This document shows, in pieces, positions 1-13,362 of a stretch of DNA of 64,000 nt. The notes beneath the pieces were generated by a model. That model saw only the letters and a program-made list of their open reading frames with translations, ran no database searches and was not told the DNA's origin. How positions within the stretch are numbered: the stretch's first letter is position 1; the number at the start of each line of letters is the position of its first letter. Source of the stretch: Rattus norvegicus (Eukaryota > Chordata > Mammalia > Rodentia > Muridae); contig NC_086034.1 of the NCBI RefSeq assembly GCF_036323735.1, positions 15,940,501-16,004,500 on the forward strand, written 5' to 3'. Both the position numbers and the translations under genes were made by a program.

Positions 1-1830
1 TAAACATAGTAAAAGCCATATACAGCAAACCAATAGCCAATATCAAACTAAACAAAGAGAAACTTGAAGCAATCCAACTAAAATCAGGGACTATGCAGGG
101 CTGCCCACTGTTACCCTAATTATTCAATATAGTACTCGAAGTCCGTCCTAACCAGAGCAATCAGACAACATAAGGAAGTCAAAGGGATACAAATTGGAAA
201 GGAAGAAGTCAAAATATCACTATTTACAGATGATATGATAGTATACTTAAGTGACTCCAAAACTTTCACCAGAGTACTCCTACAACTGATAAACACCTGT
301 AACAAACTGGCTGAATATAAAATATAAACAAATAAGTAGCCTTCCTCTATTCAAAGGATAAACAGGGTGAGAAAGAAATTAGGGAATAGACACCCTTCAC
401 AATACTCATCAATAATATAAAATACCTCTGTGTGATTCTAACTGAGCAAGTGAAAGATCTGTATAACTAGAACTTCACGTTTCTGAATAAATATTGAAGA
501 AGATCTCAGAAGATGGAAAGATCTCCCAGGCTCATGGATTGGCAGGATTAATATAGTAAAAATGGCCATCTTGCCAAAAGCAATCTACAGATTCAATCCA
601 ATCCCCATCAAAATTCCAACTCAATTCTTCATAGAGTTAGAAAGAGCAATTTTCAAATTCATTTGGAGTAATAAAAAAGCCCATTATAGCCAAAATTATC
701 CTCAATAATAAAAGAACTTCTGGGAGAATCACGATCCCTGACCTCAACCTGTATTACAGAGCAATAGTGATAAAAACTGTGTGGCATTGGTACAAAGACA
801 GACAGATCGACCAGTGGAATAGAATTGAAGACCCAGAAATGATCCCACATACCTATGGTCACTTGATCGTTGACAAAGAAGCTAAAATGATTCACTGGGA
901 AAAATAACATTTTCAACCAATGGTGCTGGTTCAACTGGAGGTCAGCATGCAGAAGAATGTAAATCAATCCATTCTTGCCACCCTGTACAAAGTTTAAGTC
1001 CAAGTGGATCAAGAACCTCCATATCAAACCAGATACATTCAAACTAATAGAAGAAAAAGTGGGGAAGCATCTCAAACACATGATCACTGGAGAAAATTCT
1101 CTGAACAAAACACCAATGGCTTATGCTCGAAGATCAAGAATCGACAAATGGGACCTCATAAAATTGCAAAGCTTCTGTAAGGCAAAGGACACTGTCATTA
1201 GGACCAAACGACAACCAACAGATTGAGAAAAGATCTTTAACCATCCTACATCCGATAGAGAGCTAATATCCAATATATACAAAGAACTCAAGAAGTTAGA
1301 CTCCAGAGAGTCAAATAACCCTATTAACAAATGGGGTACAGAGCTAAACAAAGAATTTTCAGCTGAAGAATATCAAATGGTTGAGAAGTACCTAAAGAAA
1401 TATTCAACATCATTAGTCATCAGGGAAATACAAATCAAAACAACCCTGAGACTCCACCTCACACCAGTCAGAATGGCTAAGATCAAAAACTCAAGTGACA
1501 ACAGATGCTGGTGAGGATGTAGAGAAAGAGGAACACTTAACCATTGTTCATGGGATTGCAACCTGGTACAACCACTCTGGAAATCAATCTGGAAATTCCT
1601 CTGAAAATTGGTTATAATACTACATGAGGTCCTAGCTACACCACTCCTGGGCATATAACTAGGACAGATGCCCCACTAAGTTCATGGCAGCCTTATTTAT
1701 AATAGCCAGAAGCTAGTGAGAACCCAGATGCCCTTCAACAGAGGAATCGATACAGAAAGCGTGGTACATCTACACAATGGAATACTGATGAGTGGATATT
1801 AGTCCTAAAGCTCAAATTACTCAAGATATA
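1..1830 (+). pseudogene. L1 ORF2 remnant (RT and C-terminal region)
   Basis: This is a decayed copy of the L1 endonuclease/reverse transcriptase polyprotein. The RT catalytic box is visible at 223-234 but reads F-T-D-D, where the L1 family has F-A-D-D. The longest surviving frame, 975-1226, carries the conserved C-terminal segment with KFKSKWIKNLHIKPDT near its start. Other segments are in different frames, so several frameshifts separate them. It cannot encode a working protein. Confidence 0.9.
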
Positions 1831-2521
1831 ATCCACAGATCATATGAAGCTCAGTAGAAGGGCTATGAAAGTGCAGGTGCTTCAGTTCTTCTTAAGAAGG
1901 GGAATAAAGTATCCATAGGAAGAGATATAAAGACAATGTTTGTAGCAGAGACTAAAAGTATAAAGGTATAACCATTCAGAGCCTACCCCACTTGGAGATC
2001 GAGCCCATATGTGTATATATGTGGATATCCACCAAACTTAAACAATATTGATGAAGCTGAGAAGTGCAAGCTGACAGGAGCCTGTCTCCTGAGATGCTCA
2101 GCCAGAGCATGACAAATACTGAGGTGAACGCTTGCAGCAAACCATTGAAATGAGAATGGGGTCCTCATTGGAGGAGAGAAAGGTTTGAAGGAGCTGAAGG
2201 GGATTGCAACCCCATAAGAACTACAATACCAACTAACCAGAGCTCCCAGGGACTAAACTACTACCCAAAGAGTACACACAGACAAACTCATGGTTCCAGC
2301 TGCATATGTAGCAGAGGATGGCCTTGGTGGGCATCAGCGGGAGGAGAAACCCTTGGTCCTGCTAAGACTGTAGGGGAATGTCAGGAAGAGGGGTGGTTTC
2401 GGAGGGGGAACACCCTCATAGAAGTGGGAGGGGGAATTGAATAGGGGGCTTATGGAATGGGAAGCTGGGAAAGGGAATAACATTTGAAATGTATATTAAT
2501 AAATATCGAATTTTTAAAAAA
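1..2521 (+). mobile_element. LINE-1, 3' portion (cut by window start)
   Basis: The sequence reads as the reverse transcriptase part of L1 ORF2, then the ORF2 C-terminal region, a G-rich 3'UTR near 2370-2450 and an A-rich 3' end at about 2515-2521. It is the same family as the elements at 8.4-15.2, 49-54 and 61-63 kb. Stops and small deletions break every frame. A deletion near 1787 removes part of the ORF2 tail. It is a dead copy; its 5' limit lies outside the window. Confidence 0.95.
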
Positions 2522-3064
2522 GTTTGTGTTGTAGACTTTCTTTTTAAAAGACACAATTTTCTGCTGTCTCATCTGGGTTTTTGAAATTTCACCTACACTT
2601 GGCCATGCCTAATCGAGATTTAATACTCTATCTTTGAAAGCATAGAGGGAATATAGATGGGTATTAACTATTATTCAGGTTGGATAGTCATTCAGTTTTC
2701 AGAAATTAACAATCTCCTTTTCTCCATGTGTCTTTAGGACTGCCACCTTCAATACTGTAAGAAGCGGTTTGGTGGTAACTAGAACTGAATATTGTTGATG
2801 AGTTATTGATCAAATCATATAAATTGATTCTTTCATTGAATTAAATATGCATCAGTTCATTATATTTAAATTCTTTTTTATTCTAAGTCATGGCATTTTA
2901 CTGTGGGGTTGTTGTATTGTAGACAGCCATTTTTCTCCTTTTCATATGATTATGTACAAGGTGTGCCTGCATATATATTTTACACAGATGTGCAAGTGTG
3001 AATTTCTGTCTGTGCCTAAATAGGAAGCCTGAGGTTGATGTCATTCATTGCCCTTCCACCTTAT
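2522..3064. other. No feature recognised
   Basis: This is AT-rich sequence with no reading frame, RNA gene or repeat that I recognise. Confidence 0.5.
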
Positions 3065-3190
3065 TAACTCAGTCAGGCTTTCTCAATCAAACCCAGATCT
3101 TTCCTATACAGCCAGTCTCATTACCAGCTTGCCCTAGGGATCCCATGCTTCTGCCTTCAGAGGCAGCCATCACACTAGCCCAGCATTTAT
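3065..3190 (-). mobile_element. Old B4/RSINE-like SINE fragment
   Basis: The plus strand reads like the reverse complement of the Alu-like half of a B4/RSINE1-type SINE, including the stretch around gccctagggatccc. It is diverged and lacks clear ends or a TSD. The short open frame across it is incidental. Confidence 0.45.
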
Positions 3191-3701
3191 GCAAATTCTG
3201 AATATCTAAATTCACATTATTTTTTTGCGAGGTTAGTTGTGTCTCAAATGCTGAGCCACTCCTCCAAATTAGTATTTTGACCCTTCCTCCTCATTTTATT
3301 GCTTTCCAATCATTGATACATTATTAATTTTATTCTAAACTTTTCATACTTACTAGATTAATCTACATTGCTAATATATATTAATTCTCTTATATGCAGA
3401 TGATTGATTCTACAATGTATCAATAGCCCACATGCAGGTCTCTATAGACATGGTATTTCACATTTTTCTGAATATCACAAAAATCTTTATAGCACTAGGA
3501 ATATATGTTTCATTTCTATGTTTACAAATACCTCTATGCGTGCCATCCTTTCCTTTCTCAGAAAACTCAAGTTATTTTGATGCAGAAATCACATGACTGC
3601 AGGCTTCTGAAAGCATATTAATGCCAAACATCTTCCTGATACATTTGTACTTATCATAAAGTACTCGATAAAGCATACCATTTTCTCCTTACGTACCTCA
3701 C

Positions 3702-4092
3702 TGTGGTGATTTGAATGGGAATAGCTCCATAGACTCATGTTTGAATGCTTACTCATCAGAGAATAGCACTCCTTGGTAGGGATTAGAAGCTATTGCCTTG
3801 TTGGAATGCGTGTGGCCTTGACATAGGAAGCTCTTCACTAGGGATGGGCTTTGTAGTTTCAAAAGCCCATGCTACATCAGTGTCTCTCTTCCTGCTGCCT
3901 GCATATCCTGGTGTAGAACTCTGAGCAGTTTCTCCAGAAACATGTTTGCCTGCATGCCACTGTGCTTCCTGCCATAAGAATAATGGACTAGACCTCTAAA
4001 ATTGTAAGCAAGCCCAAATTAAATTGCTTTCATTTATAAGAGTTTCCAGGGTCGTAGTGTCTCTTCACAGCAATAGAACATTGACTAAGACA
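3702..4092 (+). mobile_element. Solo LTR, MaLR (ORR1/MT-like)
   Basis: The element begins TGTGGTGATTTGAATGG and ends CTAAGACA, the TG...CA ends of rodent MaLR LTRs. It contains the block ccatgcc...aatggactag...gtaagcaagcccaaattaaat, which resembles the MaLR polyadenylation region. Flanks CTCAC and TTCAT could be a decayed 5-bp TSD. The subfamily is not certain. Confidence 0.75.
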
Positions 4093-5056
4093 TTCATTAA
4101 TCTCAGTGACCCACCAACCTTATCTCTTAGCCCTAAGACTTCAAAATAATATGAGATGTTTGTATGCGCATGGATTTGTGTTAAGAAAGTAAAATGGGTC
4201 ATCATTCAGTGTAAAAATCAATTCATTGATGAACAAGTCCTGCAGGGCAAGGTTCTCTGCATTCCCATCATTATGCTTTTAGCCTTGTTACAGCATTCTC
4301 TTGTTTCTAAGTTTCATCTTTCAGGTTCAGATCAGCTGTCTGAAGGTTACGCAGACATTGTACATTGTTGGAATATATGGAAGTTACATTTCCAATTGAG
4401 TAAATTACTTTTCTACCTTTTCTTTAAATTGGTCATGCAGTTACTAAATGTGATGGGAATACATAAATAGGAGAGGTTCCTACAAAAAACCTCTGAAATA
4501 GTATTGCCAAGGAAATAGGACATAGACATATGGCATTGAAACTATTGTAAGTTCTCCTTCCTACTATTGAAGAGACTCAAAGCAATGTACAAATGACTGG
4601 TTTCTAAGTATTAAGTGGGTAGCTACAAAGATATGCCCTCATGCCCAATAGAAATGATATTTTTCCAAATCTTTTCAAAAGACTGGTTTAAGGGAATCTA
4701 CGCAGCAAAAAAATTTCTAAAGCTTTGAGTTGATAGGTGCTTTAGGACAGTTCAGAAAATAACTATTATCCCGCGAAGTAAAGAAAATAAGCTTCGTGCA
4801 TTATGAAAAACAGCTGGATGTGATCAGACCTGATTGGGGATTGTTTCAACTACTTTGTTGGAAACAGTTGGAAGAATTCATTGTATCATCTGCAGCATCT
4901 GTTATTGTGAAAGTAGCATCTGGTGGGAAGATCGTTGGTCTGGTATAATTACCACACACACAAAAAAAATGACTATTTCCTTTCTTTATGTAATTATTTT
5001 TGGTGAGTTGCTATGTTGGAAAGTTGACACATGTTAAATATGTATTTTTAAATTGT
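4093..5056. other. No gene recognised
   Basis: This is unique-looking AT-rich DNA. An open frame of 104 codons at 4156-4470 has no recognisable domain and no splice or promoter context, and I treat it as chance. Confidence 0.5.
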
Positions 5057-5175
5057 ACGTGAGGGCCAATGAGATGGCTCAGTAGAAAAAGGTGCTGGAT
5101 TCTTGGGTCCTAGTCAGGAGTTGGAGATAACCCACTGCTAAAAGTTATACTCTGATTTCCACATGGTCATTGTGG
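5057..5175 (+). mobile_element. tRNA-derived SINE (B2/B3/B4 type)
   Basis: It starts with the A-box-like phrase gagatggctcagtag, has a degraded B-box region and a ccacatggtc segment, and runs directly into a CA repeat, as many B3/B4 copies do. It is diverged, and the exact family cannot be fixed by eye. Confidence 0.6.
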
Positions 5176-5178
5176 TAG

Positions 5179-5234
<56 letters not shown>
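5176..5234 (+). repeat. (CA)n microsatellite
   Basis: About 29 nearly uninterrupted CA dinucleotides at the 3' end of the preceding SINE. Confidence 0.97.
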
Positions 5235-5235
<1 letters not shown>

Positions 5236-7180
5236 AATCACCTATTTACCTATTTAAAACATTTATTTTAGCTTTGGTATGTACTATGACCTGAACTGCA
5301 AAATGTTGTAAAACAAGGATTAACTCTATCTCACCAAATAAAGTGGGCCCACAAGAAAGAGGACATCCTGAAGGGGTAGATTTCCAGAAGTCCTCTCATG
5401 TTTCCAAACAGTAAATTCAGATTTTCCAGAATCCAGTTTTCATTGTTTGTGTTATTGCTTGCTTGGGTGAATTACATACTTTAAAAAGAAATAATCATTT
5501 CTGCGTACAACTAGAAAGTCAATGTACTTTCTTCCATTGATGTTTCTTCTTTACCTTTAATGGCTTAAAGCTGTTTTAATCAGTACCTACACACTCAGCG
5601 GTTGGTCTGCCTTCACTCGCTTAAGTTTTCAGTTTTGCTAATTACTTAATGCATGGTCCAGTAACTAAGCCAGAATCTTAAAATCATGAAAACTTAACTG
5701 ACACAGTTACTTTGTTGTAATAAATTAATGTTTAATATAACAGCTCTTCTTTTTTTCAGACTGACTCCATAGGAGTTATAAAATTAAGTTCTTAGTGTTC
5801 ATGGGAATAAATATAGCAGAGCTTTCTTGAGGGGAAAAGCTTGTTTGATTTCTGTATATTCTACATTATTTATCTTTTGTCCTGCCTTAATTGGCCTCTG
5901 TAGATCAAAGCTGAATTTAAGATTGAAAAAGAAACTTCTCTCCACTGTTTGTAGAAGGGACTGGAAAGAGGAAAGGTGAAGGACAACTGTGTCATCTCGA
6001 TAAGGAGCTTTTAATGCTTAACAAATTTGCAAAGCATCAATAAATGCATGAGCTGCAAGTACCTTGCATCTCAAGCAAATGCTTTAATGAGCAGGTGGTT
6101 CTGACTGAGTGACCATTTTAAATACTGTGCTCAGCGTTGACAAGATGCTTGAGACAGGCAGGCACTGCTCATCAATGCCTTGTTATCTTCAAAAATCAAC
6201 AGAGCTATTTATAAGAAAATATTTTCAAAGGTACTGAAAATCAAATATGGACTTGGCACACATGTTTTAATTTAAGCCTTGCTGCTTGTTTGTTTCTTCT
6301 TTATGCATGTGGTATTTGTGGTGCAAATTAATGCTTTAGAAAAGTTCACAAAATGCCATGTCCCCGAGGCCAGTTGAAGGACCCTGTTACGTGTCTTGTG
6401 GATGTCTCCATGTCTTTCACCCGTCCATCTGCATGATCCCTTCTACCCCTGCTCCCAGACTGGATTGTGTCACTTCCTTGTCTTAGTTCTCCTTGATACA
6501 TTTTAAAGTTCAAGTTAGGCGTTTTCTCTTCACACCCATCCATCCTTTATGTTGTCATCTACACACAGAGTTACATTGCTGAATTATAATGGAGGGCATT
6601 GCTTTTGTAAGCTGACCTCTCTCAGGAACAAAGCAGATTCCTTTAAAATGTAATTTTTTCTAGTATTTCTTAAAACGTATTTTACAATAAACTTACTCAG
6701 TCCTGCATGAGAATACTTGACTCTGCATAACCGTGATTCCTATTCTTGGTTATTCAATATTACTATATATAGAATCAACTAAAACCAAAGTTTACTGCTG
6801 GGAGAAAATTTTTCCTCAATCACATTATCTGAAGCAGGAAGTCCGACCCTAAATCTGGACCACATCTTCTTATGGCAACCCACATAACATGATATTGAAG
6901 AAGGAAACTTGGCTCATTTGTCTGCTCGCTGATTACTGGGCATTGCTGGCAGGTTCACCTCTCCTGTTGCTGTGGCTGGTACTAAATACAACCTCTTAGT
7001 CTCTAACATAACTGAAGACCAGCTGCTCTCCAGGAATCCTCCAGGACTTTAGCGTCAGATTGGGACAGCAGAGGCATTTAGTCTCATGGACTGATGAATT
7101 TAGTCTCATGTTCTATCACAGGACAGCCATTCTTGGACTATGCGGACCACATCCTGTGAGTCAGGCTGTAATAAACCTTA
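5235..7180. other. Unique, repeat-poor DNA
   Basis: No SINE, LINE or LTR is evident over almost 2 kb. The part at about 5870-6260 is rich in homeobox-like TAAT and TTTAATG words. I see no coding potential. Confidence 0.45.
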
Positions 7181-7252
7181 CATATGTAATGTATGGTTTA
7201 TATTTATGTGTGTATATACACATATGTACACACATACAAACTCACACACAAA

Positions 7253-7297
<45 letters not shown>
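7181..7297 (+). repeat. TG/TA and (CA)n compound microsatellite
   Basis: A short tatatgtgtg-like stretch leads into an almost pure CA run at about 7240-7296. The apparent reading frames of 61-88 codons over it on both strands are repeat artefacts. Confidence 0.95.
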
Positions 7298-7300
<3 letters not shown>

Positions 7301-8440
7301 GCCTTTTTTATTATAATAAGCCTTAAACAGCTCAATGATTGGGCCACTTCCTAATCTCCACATGGATGATGGACTTTCCCATAATGTCGACTCATCACTT
7401 ACTAAAACTTGTATTCCGTCTTGGCTGCCCTGGACTCAGAACCGCAGCCCTCTCAGGCTGAGTTCTCCAGCACCAACATGATGGCTATGTTCTCTGTCTG
7501 GCGACTCTCATGCCTGGCATTTACTCTTTTCCTGCCATGGCAGATCTCTCTACTCCTGTTCCTTCCTCCATCCCTTGCCAGAGAATCCTCAATTCCCACC
7601 TCTCTCCCTGCCCAGCCATTGATTGCTGGCAACTTTAATTCCCAATTAAAACCTACTGGAGGCAGGGTCCTTCGGTGTCTTAGGTGCAGATACTCAGAAT
7701 CTAGTGCAATTTGGGGGAACAAATTAACATAATATAAGCAGCATTAGACCAAATCCACAAAGGTGAAAAAAGAGTAGAGAAGGGTGGAATAAAGAAAATC
7801 CCACAAAGGTGCAAAAGGCTGGCTACAGAAAATGTTTATGATCAGTGGTTTATAGTAATCTTCTTTTAATATTATGGCGTGTATATATGTTCAATGATGT
7901 TGTGTATTTTTATGCAAATTAAAATCAATGATACTGAATATCTCCTCTTAACCTTTTCACTTGAACTTGCCTATTCTTATGTATACACACTGCACAATAA
8001 AATTAGCTATTACTCTTTGTCTACATTCAAAATATGTTCAAAATCAAAGCATTTACCATGACTAATCTTTCTCACCTGGACTATTGTGACATCCTATACC
8101 TACGCAATTAGCAACAGATCATGTAGGAGAGCATTCTATAGAGTAATTGACAAATTATCCATTCTTTCTGCTCAAAACGTTGATATCCTATCAAGACACA
8201 AAGGGCCCACATCATGTGGCCATCATGTCTCATTCATCCCTCATACTCCATTCTTTCCATTACCTGATTGCCTGTGTGCAAAGATACCTGAGGGCCTATA
8301 ATGCATTCAGATGTATGAACCTTTTCCTGATCATTAGCCCTTTGAAGCAGCAACATTCTGTGAAGAAAAGTTGTTTCACAAAATATATTCTATTTACTTT
8401 GTTATGTTTTTAAAAATCTTGTAACAAATATTTTGAGATA
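7298..8440. other. No gene; possible unidentified repeat at 7400-7790
   Basis: The C-rich block at 7400-7740 is open in one frame on each strand (107 codons plus, 89 minus). It differs in base composition from its surroundings, which suggests an unidentified interspersed repeat, perhaps LTR-derived. I do not recognise a protein. Confidence 0.35.
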
Positions 8441-9535
8441 AACATTTTTTATTTACATTTCAAATTTAATCCCCTTTCCCGGTTTCCCCTCCAGAAACCC
8501 AATATCCTATCTCCCCTCCCCCTGCTTCTATAAGGATGCTTACCTACCCACCAAGCCATACCCTTCCACTTCCCTGCCTTGACATTCCCCTACCCTGGGG
8601 CACCCAATCTTCACAGGATCAAGGGCCTCTCCTCCCATTGATGCCCAACAAGGACATCTTCTGCTACATAGGTGGCTGGAGCCATAAGTATATCCCTGTG
8701 TACTCTTGGGATGGTGGTTAGTCCCTGGGAGCTCTGGGAACTCTGGTTGGTTGATATTGTTTTTCTTATGGGGTTGTAAGCTCCTTCAGCTCCTTCAGTC
8801 CTTTTTCTACCTCCACTGGGGACCCTGTTCTCAATTCAATGGATGACTTAGAGCATGCACCTCTGTATTTGTCAGGCTCTGGCAGAGCCTCTCAGGAGAT
8901 AGCTATATCAAGCTCCTGTTAGCATGCACTTCTTGACATACACAATACTGTCTGGGTTTGGTGGCTGTTTATGGGATTGATCCCCAGGTGGACCAGTCTC
9001 TAGATGGCTTTTATTTCAGTCTCTGCTCCACACTTTGTCTCTGTATTTCCTCCTATGAGTATTTTGTTCTCCCTTCTAAGAAGTATGGAAGCATCCACAC
9101 TTAGGTCTTCCTTGGTTTTGAGCTTCATATGGTCTGTGAATTGTAAATTGTGTCTTCTGAGTTTTGGGGCTAATATTCACTTATGAGTGAGTACATATCA
9201 TGTGTTTTCTTTTGTGATTGGGTTGCTTCACTCAGGATGATATTTTCCAGTTCCATCCATTTGCCTAAGAATTTCATTAAGTCATTTTTTAATAGCTGGT
9301 AGTATTCCATTGTATAAATGTGCCACATTTTCTGTATCCATACCTCTGTTGAAGGACATCTGGGTTCATTCCAGCTTCTGGCTATAGTAAATAAGACTGC
9401 TATGAACATAGTGGAGCATGTGTCTTTGTTATATGTTGGAGCATTTTGGGGTATATGCCCAGGAGTGGTATAGCTGGGTTCTCAGGTAGTACTATGTCCA
9501 GTTGTCTGAGGAAATGCCAAACTGATTTCCAAATT
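8441..9535 (-). mobile_element. LINE-1, 3' portion, 5'-truncated
   Basis: The minus strand reads L1 ORF2 C-terminus followed by 3'UTR, with the A-rich 3' end at about 8441. The frame at 9170-9409 matches the ORF2 tail of the element at 61-63 kb. It stops at about 9535, within sequence that appears again at 9787-9830 in a diverged version, so this is a different L1 copy from the one that follows. Confidence 0.9.
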
Positions 9536-9786
9536 AAGAGATGGAATACTATGCCTTCATTTTCATCTAGATAAATTCTCAAGTTAATAAAAGATCCATA
9601 CAAGTTTCAAAGTGCACAATAGAGAGAATTGTGAAGAGTGTGAACTATTCATAATCATGAGAAGCAAAGTCTTGTCTGAGCAGTAAGGAAGCATGAGTCC
9701 TGTGTATTAATATATCCCTACCCCTTGCATTTGAAGGAAGTCTATACCCACTGATTAATATATGCCACCATATTTCCTACTGATTT
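9536..9786. other. Non-L1 spacer between two L1 pieces
   Basis: This 250-bp AT-rich stretch separates the two L1 fragments. I recognise no family in it. Confidence 0.6.
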
Positions 9787-9792
9787 CCTAGT

Positions 9793-12700
9793 TCAATGTC
9801 CAATATTCTGAGGAACCTCCAGACTTATTTCCAGAATGGTTGTACCAATCTGCAATCCCACCAACAATGGAGAAGTGTTCCTCTTTCTCCACATCCTCAC
9901 CAGCATCCGCTGTCGCCGGAGTTTTTGATCTAAGCCATTCTGACTGGTATGAGGTGGAATCTCAGGGTTGTTTTGATTTGCATTTCCCTTATGACTAAAG
10001 ATGTTGAACATTTCTTTAGGTGCTTCTCAGCCATTCGACATTCCTCAGCTGTGAATTTTTGTTTAGCTCTGAATCCCATTTTTTAATAGGGTTGTCTCCC
10101 TGCAGTCTAACTTCGTGAGTACTTTGTATATTTTGGATATAAGCTCTCTATCAGTTTTAGGATTGGTAAAGATGTTTTCCCAATCTGTTGGTTGCCATTT
10201 TGTCCTAACAACAGTGTCCTTTGCCTTACAGAAGCTTTGTAATTTTATGAGATCCCGTTTGTCAGTTCTTGATCTTAGAGCATAAGCCATTGGTGTTTTG
10301 TTCAGGAAATTTTCTCCAGTACCCATGTGTTCAAGATTCTTCCCCACTTTTTCTTCTATCAGTTTGAGTGTATCTGGTTTTATGTGAAGGTCCTTGATCC
10401 TCTTGGACTTAAACTTTGTACAGGGTAATAAGAATGGATCGATCTCCATTCTTCTACATGCTCATTCCAGTTGAACCAACACCATTTGCTGAAAATGCTA
10501 TCTTTTTCCAATGGATGGTTTTGGCTCCTTTGTCAAAAATCAAGTGACCATAGGTGTGTGGGCTCATTTCTGTGTCTTCAATTCTATTCCACTGGTCTAT
10601 TTTCCTGCCTCTGCACCAATAACATACAGTTTTTATCACTATTCCTCTATAATACTACTTGAGTTCAGGGATAGTGATTCCCCTAGAAGTACTTTTATTT
10701 TTGAGGATAGTTTTAGCTACTCTGGATTTTTTGTTATTCCAGATGAATTTGCAAATTGTTCTGACTAACTCTATGAAGAATTGGTTTGGAATTTTGATGG
10801 TGATTGCATTGAGTCTGTAGATTGCTTTTGGTAAAATGGCCATTTTTACTATATTAATCCTGCCAATCCATGAGATATTTCCATCTTCTGAGATCTTCTC
10901 CAAACTCTTTCTTCAGAGGCTTGAAGTTCTAATCATACAAATCTTTTACTTGCTTGGTTAAAGTCACACTTAGGTATTTTATATCATTTGGGACTATTAT
11001 GAAGTGTGTCGTTTCCCTAATTTCTTTCTCAGCTTGATTCTCTTTTGTGTACAGGAAGGGTACTGATTTATTTGAGTTAAATTTATACACAGCCACTTTG
11101 CTGAAGGTGTTTATCAGGTTTAGTAGTTCTCTGGTGGAACTTTTGGGGTCACTTAAATATACTATCATCTGCAAATAGTGATATTTAGACTTCTTCCTTT
11201 CTAATCTGTATCCTTTTGATCTCCTTTCGTTGTCTGATTGCTCTGGCTAGGACTTCGAGAACTATATTGAATTAGTAGGGAGAGTGGGCAGTCTTATCTA
11301 GTCCCTGATTTTAGTGGGATTGTCTCAAGTTTCTCTCCATTTAGTTTAATGTTAGCTAGTGGTTTGCTGTATATGACTTTTACTATGTTTAGGTATGGGC
11401 CTTGAATTCCTGTTCTTTCCAGGACTTTTATCATTAAGGGATGTTGAATTTTGTCAAATGCTTTCTCAGCATCAAATGAAATTATCATGTGATTTTTAAT
11501 CTTTCATTTTGTTTATATAGAGGATCACATTGATGGTTTTCTGTATATTAAACCAGCCCTGCATTCCTGGGATGAAGCCTATTGGATCATGATGAATGAT
11601 CGTTTTGATGCATTCTTGGATTTGGTTTGCTAGTATTTTATTGAGTATTTTTGTATTGATATTCATAAGGGAAATTGGTCTGAAGTTCTCTTTCTTTGTT
11701 GGGTCTTTGTGTGGTTTAGGTATAAGAGTAATTGTGGCTTCATAGAAGGAATTCGGTAGCACTCCATCTGTTTCAATTTTGTGGAATAGTTTGGATAGTA
11801 TTAGTATGAGGTCTTGTATGAAGGTCCGATAGAATTCTGCACTGAACGCATCTGGACCTGGGCTCTTTTTGGTTGGAAGACTTTTAATGACTGCTTCTAT
11901 TTCATTAGGAGTTATGGGGTTGTTTAAATGGTTTATCTGTTCCTGATATAAGTTCGGTACCTGGTATCTGTCTAGGAATTGTCCATTTCCTTCAGATTTT
12001 CAAGCTTTGTTGAATATAGGCTTTTGTTGTAGGATCTGATGATTTATTGAATTTCCACTGATCCTGTTGTACTGTCTCTCTTTTCATTTCTGATTTTGTT
12101 AATTTGGACACACTCTCTGTGTCCTCTGGTTAGTCTGCCTAAGGGTTTATCCATCTTGCTGATTTTCTCAAAGACGAGCTTTTGGTTCTGTTGATTCTTT
12201 GTATATTATTTGTTATTGTTTGATTTTTTTTGTTTCGACTTGGTTGATTTCAGGTCTGAGTTTGATTATTTCCTGCCTTCTACTCCTCCTGGGTGTGTTT
12301 GCTTCCTTTTGTTCTAGAGCTTTTAGGTGTGCTGTCAAGCTGCTGACATATGCTCTCTCCTGTATCTTTCTGTAGGCACTCAGAGCTATGAATTTTCCTC
12401 TTAGCACAGCTTTCATTGTGTCCCATAAGTTTGGGTATGTTGTACCTTCATTTTCATTAAATTCTAAGAAGTCTTTAATTTCTTTCTTTATTTCTTCTTT
12501 GACCAGGTTATCATTGAGTAGCGCATTGTTCAACTTCTATGTATATGTGGGCATTCTTTCCTTTTTGTTATTGAAGACCAGCTTTAGCCTGTGGTGGTCT
12601 GATAGGGTGCATGGGATTATTTCTATCTTTCTGTATCTGTTGAGGCCTGTTTTGTGCCTCATTATACGGTCAATTTTGGAGAAAGTTCCATGAGGTGGTG

Positions 12701-13287
12701 AGAAGAAGGTATATCCTTTTGTTTTAGGATAGAATGTTCTATACATATGTATTAAATCCTAAATTCATGAATTCTTTTAGTCTGTCTATGTCTCTGTTTA
12801 ATTTCTGTTTCCATGATCTGTCCATCGATGAGAGTGGGGTGTTGAAACCTCCTACTATTATTGTGTGATGTGCAATGTGTGCTTTGAGCTTTATTAAGAT
12901 TTCTTTTATGTATGTAGGTGCCCATGTATTTGGAGCATAGCTATTTAGGATTGAGAGTTCATCCTGATGGATTTTTCCTTTGATGATTATGAAATATCCT
13001 TCCTTAACTTTTTTGCTGATTTTTGGTTGAAAAACAATTTTATTCTATATTAGAATGACTAATCCAGTTTGCTTCTTCAGACCATTTGCTTGGAAAGTTG
13101 TTTTCCAGCCTTTTATTCTGAGGCAGTATCTGTCTTTGTCTTTGAGCTGTGTTTGCTGTAGGCAGCAAAATGCTGGGTCCTCATTATGTATCTAGTTTGT
13201 TAATCTATGTCTTTTTATTGGGGAATTGATTCCATTGATGTTGAGAGATATTAAGGAATAGTGATTGTTGCTTCCTGTTTTCTTCAT
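9793..13287 (-). pseudogene. L1 ORF2 remnant (endonuclease, RT, C-terminal region)
   Basis: The probable original start is the ATG at 13287. The endonuclease part shows LNINGINSP, but the segment expected to carry the catalytic Glu reads LQQTQL (Gln), and the later motif reads VGGFNTPLS near 12830-12860, where the family has Asp as the second residue of that Gly-Asp-Phe-Asn box. The terminal LSDHH box (12537-12746 frame) is kept. The RT box F-A-D-D is at 11164-11175, immediately followed by a 5-nt loss that shifts the frame. Many stops follow. The C-terminal cysteine-rich end is cut at about 9790. Confidence 0.92.
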
Positions 13288-13362
13288 ACTTGGAGGTGAG
13301 ATTGTGTTTGTATGATTGTCTTCTCTTTGTTTTGTTGCAAAACGATTAGTTTCTTGGTTTTT

